A stretch of 6,557 nucleotides of DNA from the NCBI GenBank assembly GCA_021808185.1, contig JAKBCB010000214.1:1-6557 (forward strand), in the 5' to 3' direction. A program made the translations under genes and the position numbers. Every line of letters begins with the position of its first letter. The first letter of the stretch is position 1. Under the pieces are notes generated by a model. It saw nothing but the letters and a program-made list of their open reading frames with translations. It did not search any database and was not told the origin of the DNA. This DNA comes from Pseudomonadota bacterium (lineage in GTDB: Bacteria; Pseudomonadota; Alphaproteobacteria; Acetobacterales; Acetobacteraceae). Positions 5,467 through 6,557 of the stretch are shown here, in pieces.

Positions 5467-6297
5467 ATGACGGATACGGCCCTGCAATCGCTGTTGCGCC
5501 AGATGCCGGAACTGCCGGCGGGGCATGTGTGGCTCGCGGGCGCGGGGCCGGGCGATCCGGGCTTGCTGACGCTGCACACGCTCTCGGCGCTGGCGCAGGC
5601 CGACGCGGTGGTGCACGACGCGCTGGTGGATGGGCGCATCCTGGCGCTGGCGCGGCCCGGCGCGGAACTGGTGTTCGCCGGCAAGCGCGGCGGGCGGCCC
5701 TCGGTCGGTCAGGCGGACATCACCGCGACGCTGATCGCCTTCGCGCGGGCGGGCCGGCGCGTGCTGCGGCTGAAGGGCGGCGACCCCTACGTGTTCGGAC
5801 GAGGCGCCGAGGAGGCGCTGACGCTGGCCGAGCACGGCATCCCGTTCCGGGTGATCCCCGGCATCACCGCCGGCATCGGCGGGCTGGCGGCGGCATTGAT
5901 CCCGGCCACCCTGCGCGGCGTGAACCAGGCCTTCGTGCTCGCCACCGGCCACGGGGCGGAGGACGGCGAGGTGGCCGGGGGCATCGACTGGGTGGCGCTG
6001 GCGCGGCTCGGCCAGCCGATCATTTTCTACATGGCGCTGACGCATATCGCCGCCATCGTGCGCCTGCTGCTGGAGGCGGGGATGGCGGCCGACACGCCGG
6101 CGGCGGTCGTGGCCTGCGCCACCACGCCCGCGCAGCGCGTGCTGGTCTCGACCCTGGCCACGCTGCCGGAGGATTTCGCGGCGGCGGAGCTGGGCACGCC
6201 GGCGATCCTGGTCGTCGGTCACATTGTCGCGATGCGGGCGCGGCTGCTGGCGCTGTTGCCGGAACTGGCGGAGGCGGCCCCTTGGCGCGCGGAATAG
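5467..6297 (+). CDS. cobA: Uroporphyrinogen-III C-methyltransferase (SUMT)
   Basis: CobA adds methyl groups at C2 and C7 of uroporphyrinogen III to give precorrin-2, the branch point towards cobalamin (and sirohaem). The 276-residue single-domain protein has the family motifs in order: GAGPGDPGLLT (25-35), DALV (51-54), GKRGG (72-76), RLKGGDPYVFGRGAEE (101-116), PGITAG (131-136) and ATGHG (159-163), then the C-terminal ATTPAQRVL and PAILVVG. It lacks the CysG dehydrogenase/chelatase domain, as expected for CobA. The usual 'PLTHR' segment after PGITAG appears here as IPATLRGV (145-152), so the His is missing. The ATG at 5467 is preceded by a G-rich run without a clear Shine-Dalgarno. The gene diverges from cbiD and its 3' end overlaps cobB by 16 bases. 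Confidence 0.95.
   Translation: MTDTALQSLLRQMPELPAGHVWLAGAGPGDPGLLTLHTLSALAQADAVVHDALVDGRILALARPGAELVFAGKRGGRPSVGQADITATLIAFARAGRRVLRLKGGDPYVFGRGAEEALTLAEHGIPFRVIPGITAGIGGLAAALIPATLRGVNQAFVLATGHGAEDGEVAGGIDWVALARLGQPIIFYMALTHIAAIVRLLLEAGMAADTPAAVVACATTPAQRVLVSTLATLPEDFAAAELGTPAILVVGHIVAMRARLLALLPELAEAAPWRAE
6270..6274 (+). promoter_or_regulatory. Ribosome binding site that sets the cobB start
   Basis: A perfect GGAGG inside the end of cobA lies 7 bases before the TTG at 6282. Motif and spacing are the same as before cobM. It supports the unusual TTG start, since no ATG or GTG start lies between it and the P-loop of cobB in that frame. Confidence 0.65.
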
Positions 6298-6557
6298 TCG
6301 TCGGCGCGCCGCGCTCCGGCTCGGGCAAGACCACGGTCACGCTGGCATTGCTGGCGGCGCTGCGGCGGCGCGGCGTGGCGGCGCGGGCGGCCAAGTCCGG
6401 CCCGGATTACATCGACCCCGCGTTCCATGCCGCGGCAACCGGCGCCCCCTGCCCCAACCTCGATTCCTGGGCCATGCCCCCGGCGCATCTGGACGCCGTG
6501 GCGGCCGGGGCCGCGCGCGACGGCGCGTTCGTGGTGATCGAGTCGGCCATGGGGCTG
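6282..6557 (+). CDS. cobB: Hydrogenobyrinic acid a,c-diamide synthase, 5' part (cut by window end)
   Basis: CobB uses ATP and glutamine to amidate the a and c acetate side chains of hydrogenobyrinic acid (CbiA does the same on cobyrinic acid). Only the first 92 residues are in the window; full family members are about 430-460 residues, with an N-terminal dethiobiotin-synthetase-like ATPase domain and a C-terminal glutamine amidotransferase domain, the latter not seen here. Visible motifs are the P-loop VVGAPRSGSGKTT (6-18), KSGPDYIDPAFH (38-49), PNLDSW (58-63) and the start of the 'MGLFDG' segment as ESAMGL (87-92) at the window edge. The start is TTG at 6282 (M-A-R-G-I-V-V), overlapping the cobA end by 16 bases and served by GGAGG 7 bases upstream. 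The related cobyric acid synthase CobQ is unlikely, because KSGPDYIDP is characteristic of CobB/CbiA. Confidence 0.93.
   Translation, partial: MARGIVVGAPRSGSGKTTVTLALLAALRRRGVAARAAKSGPDYIDPAFHAAATGAPCPNLDSWAMPPAHLDAVAAGAARDGAFVVIESAMGL

Noticed and set aside
4313..5470. A plus-strand open frame of 385 codons covering the whole of cbiD, bridging cobM and cobA.
   Set aside because: It is antisense to the clearly recognisable CbiD and is His/Gly/Arg/Ala-rich without any domain pattern. It is a shadow of the real gene.
3387..5684. A 765-codon minus-strand open frame overlapping cobM, cbiD and cobA.
   Set aside because: It is in a different frame from CbiD, has a repetitive Arg/Ala/Gly/His composition and conflicts with three supported genes.

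Overview
The window is a dense cobalamin (vitamin B12) corrin-ring biosynthesis cluster from a very GC-rich bacterium. Codon use is heavily G/C at third positions, nearly all bases are coding, and several genes overlap by a few bases. The enzyme set has aerobic-type names and architecture: a CobL that fuses the CbiE and CbiT domains, a CobK reductase, a stand-alone CobE and CobA. Together with the sequence style of the proteins this suggests an alphaproteobacterium, possibly Rhodospirillales/Acetobacteraceae. That placement is an inference from general resemblance, not a search result.

Layout, left to right: the 3' part of cobI (+, cut by the window edge); cobJ (+); cobK (-); cobL (+); cobE (+); cobM (+); cbiD (-); cobA (+); and the 5' part of cobB (+, cut by the right edge). 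The plus-strand genes are tightly packed. cobI/cobJ, cobL/cobE and cobE/cobM each share a 4-base stop/start overlap (ATGA, ATGA, GTGA), and cobA/cobB overlap by 16 bases, so translational coupling is likely. Two genes, cobK and cbiD, sit on the opposite strand inside this series. Each meets its left neighbour tail to tail (28-base overlap for cobJ/cobK, 11-base gap for cobM/cbiD) and its right neighbour head to head across a very short gap. There is no gene-free stretch over 300 bases. I saw no RNA gene, riboswitch, insertion sequence or CRISPR array.

How the genes work together: CobA makes precorrin-2 from uroporphyrinogen III. CobI methylates C20 to give precorrin-3A. A ring-contraction oxygenase (CobG or CobZ, not in the window) makes precorrin-3B. 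CobJ methylates C17 and contracts the ring to give precorrin-4, and CobM methylates C11 to give precorrin-5. The C1 methylation seems to be assigned here to CbiD, the enzyme known from the anaerobic route, because no CobF is in the window. CobK reduces precorrin-6A, and CobL methylates C5 and C15 and decarboxylates to give precorrin-8. CobH (not in the window) makes hydrogenobyrinate, and CobB amidates side chains a and c. CobE, a homologue of the CbiG C-terminal domain, has no firmly assigned step.

This is a known pathway and I do not see a wholly new system. The points worth a second look are the two embedded antisense genes, the mixed CbiD + CobE + CobM chemistry without a visible CobF or full CbiG, the non-ATG starts of cobM and cobB with matching ribosome binding sites, and a possible promoter over the cbiD/cobA divide.
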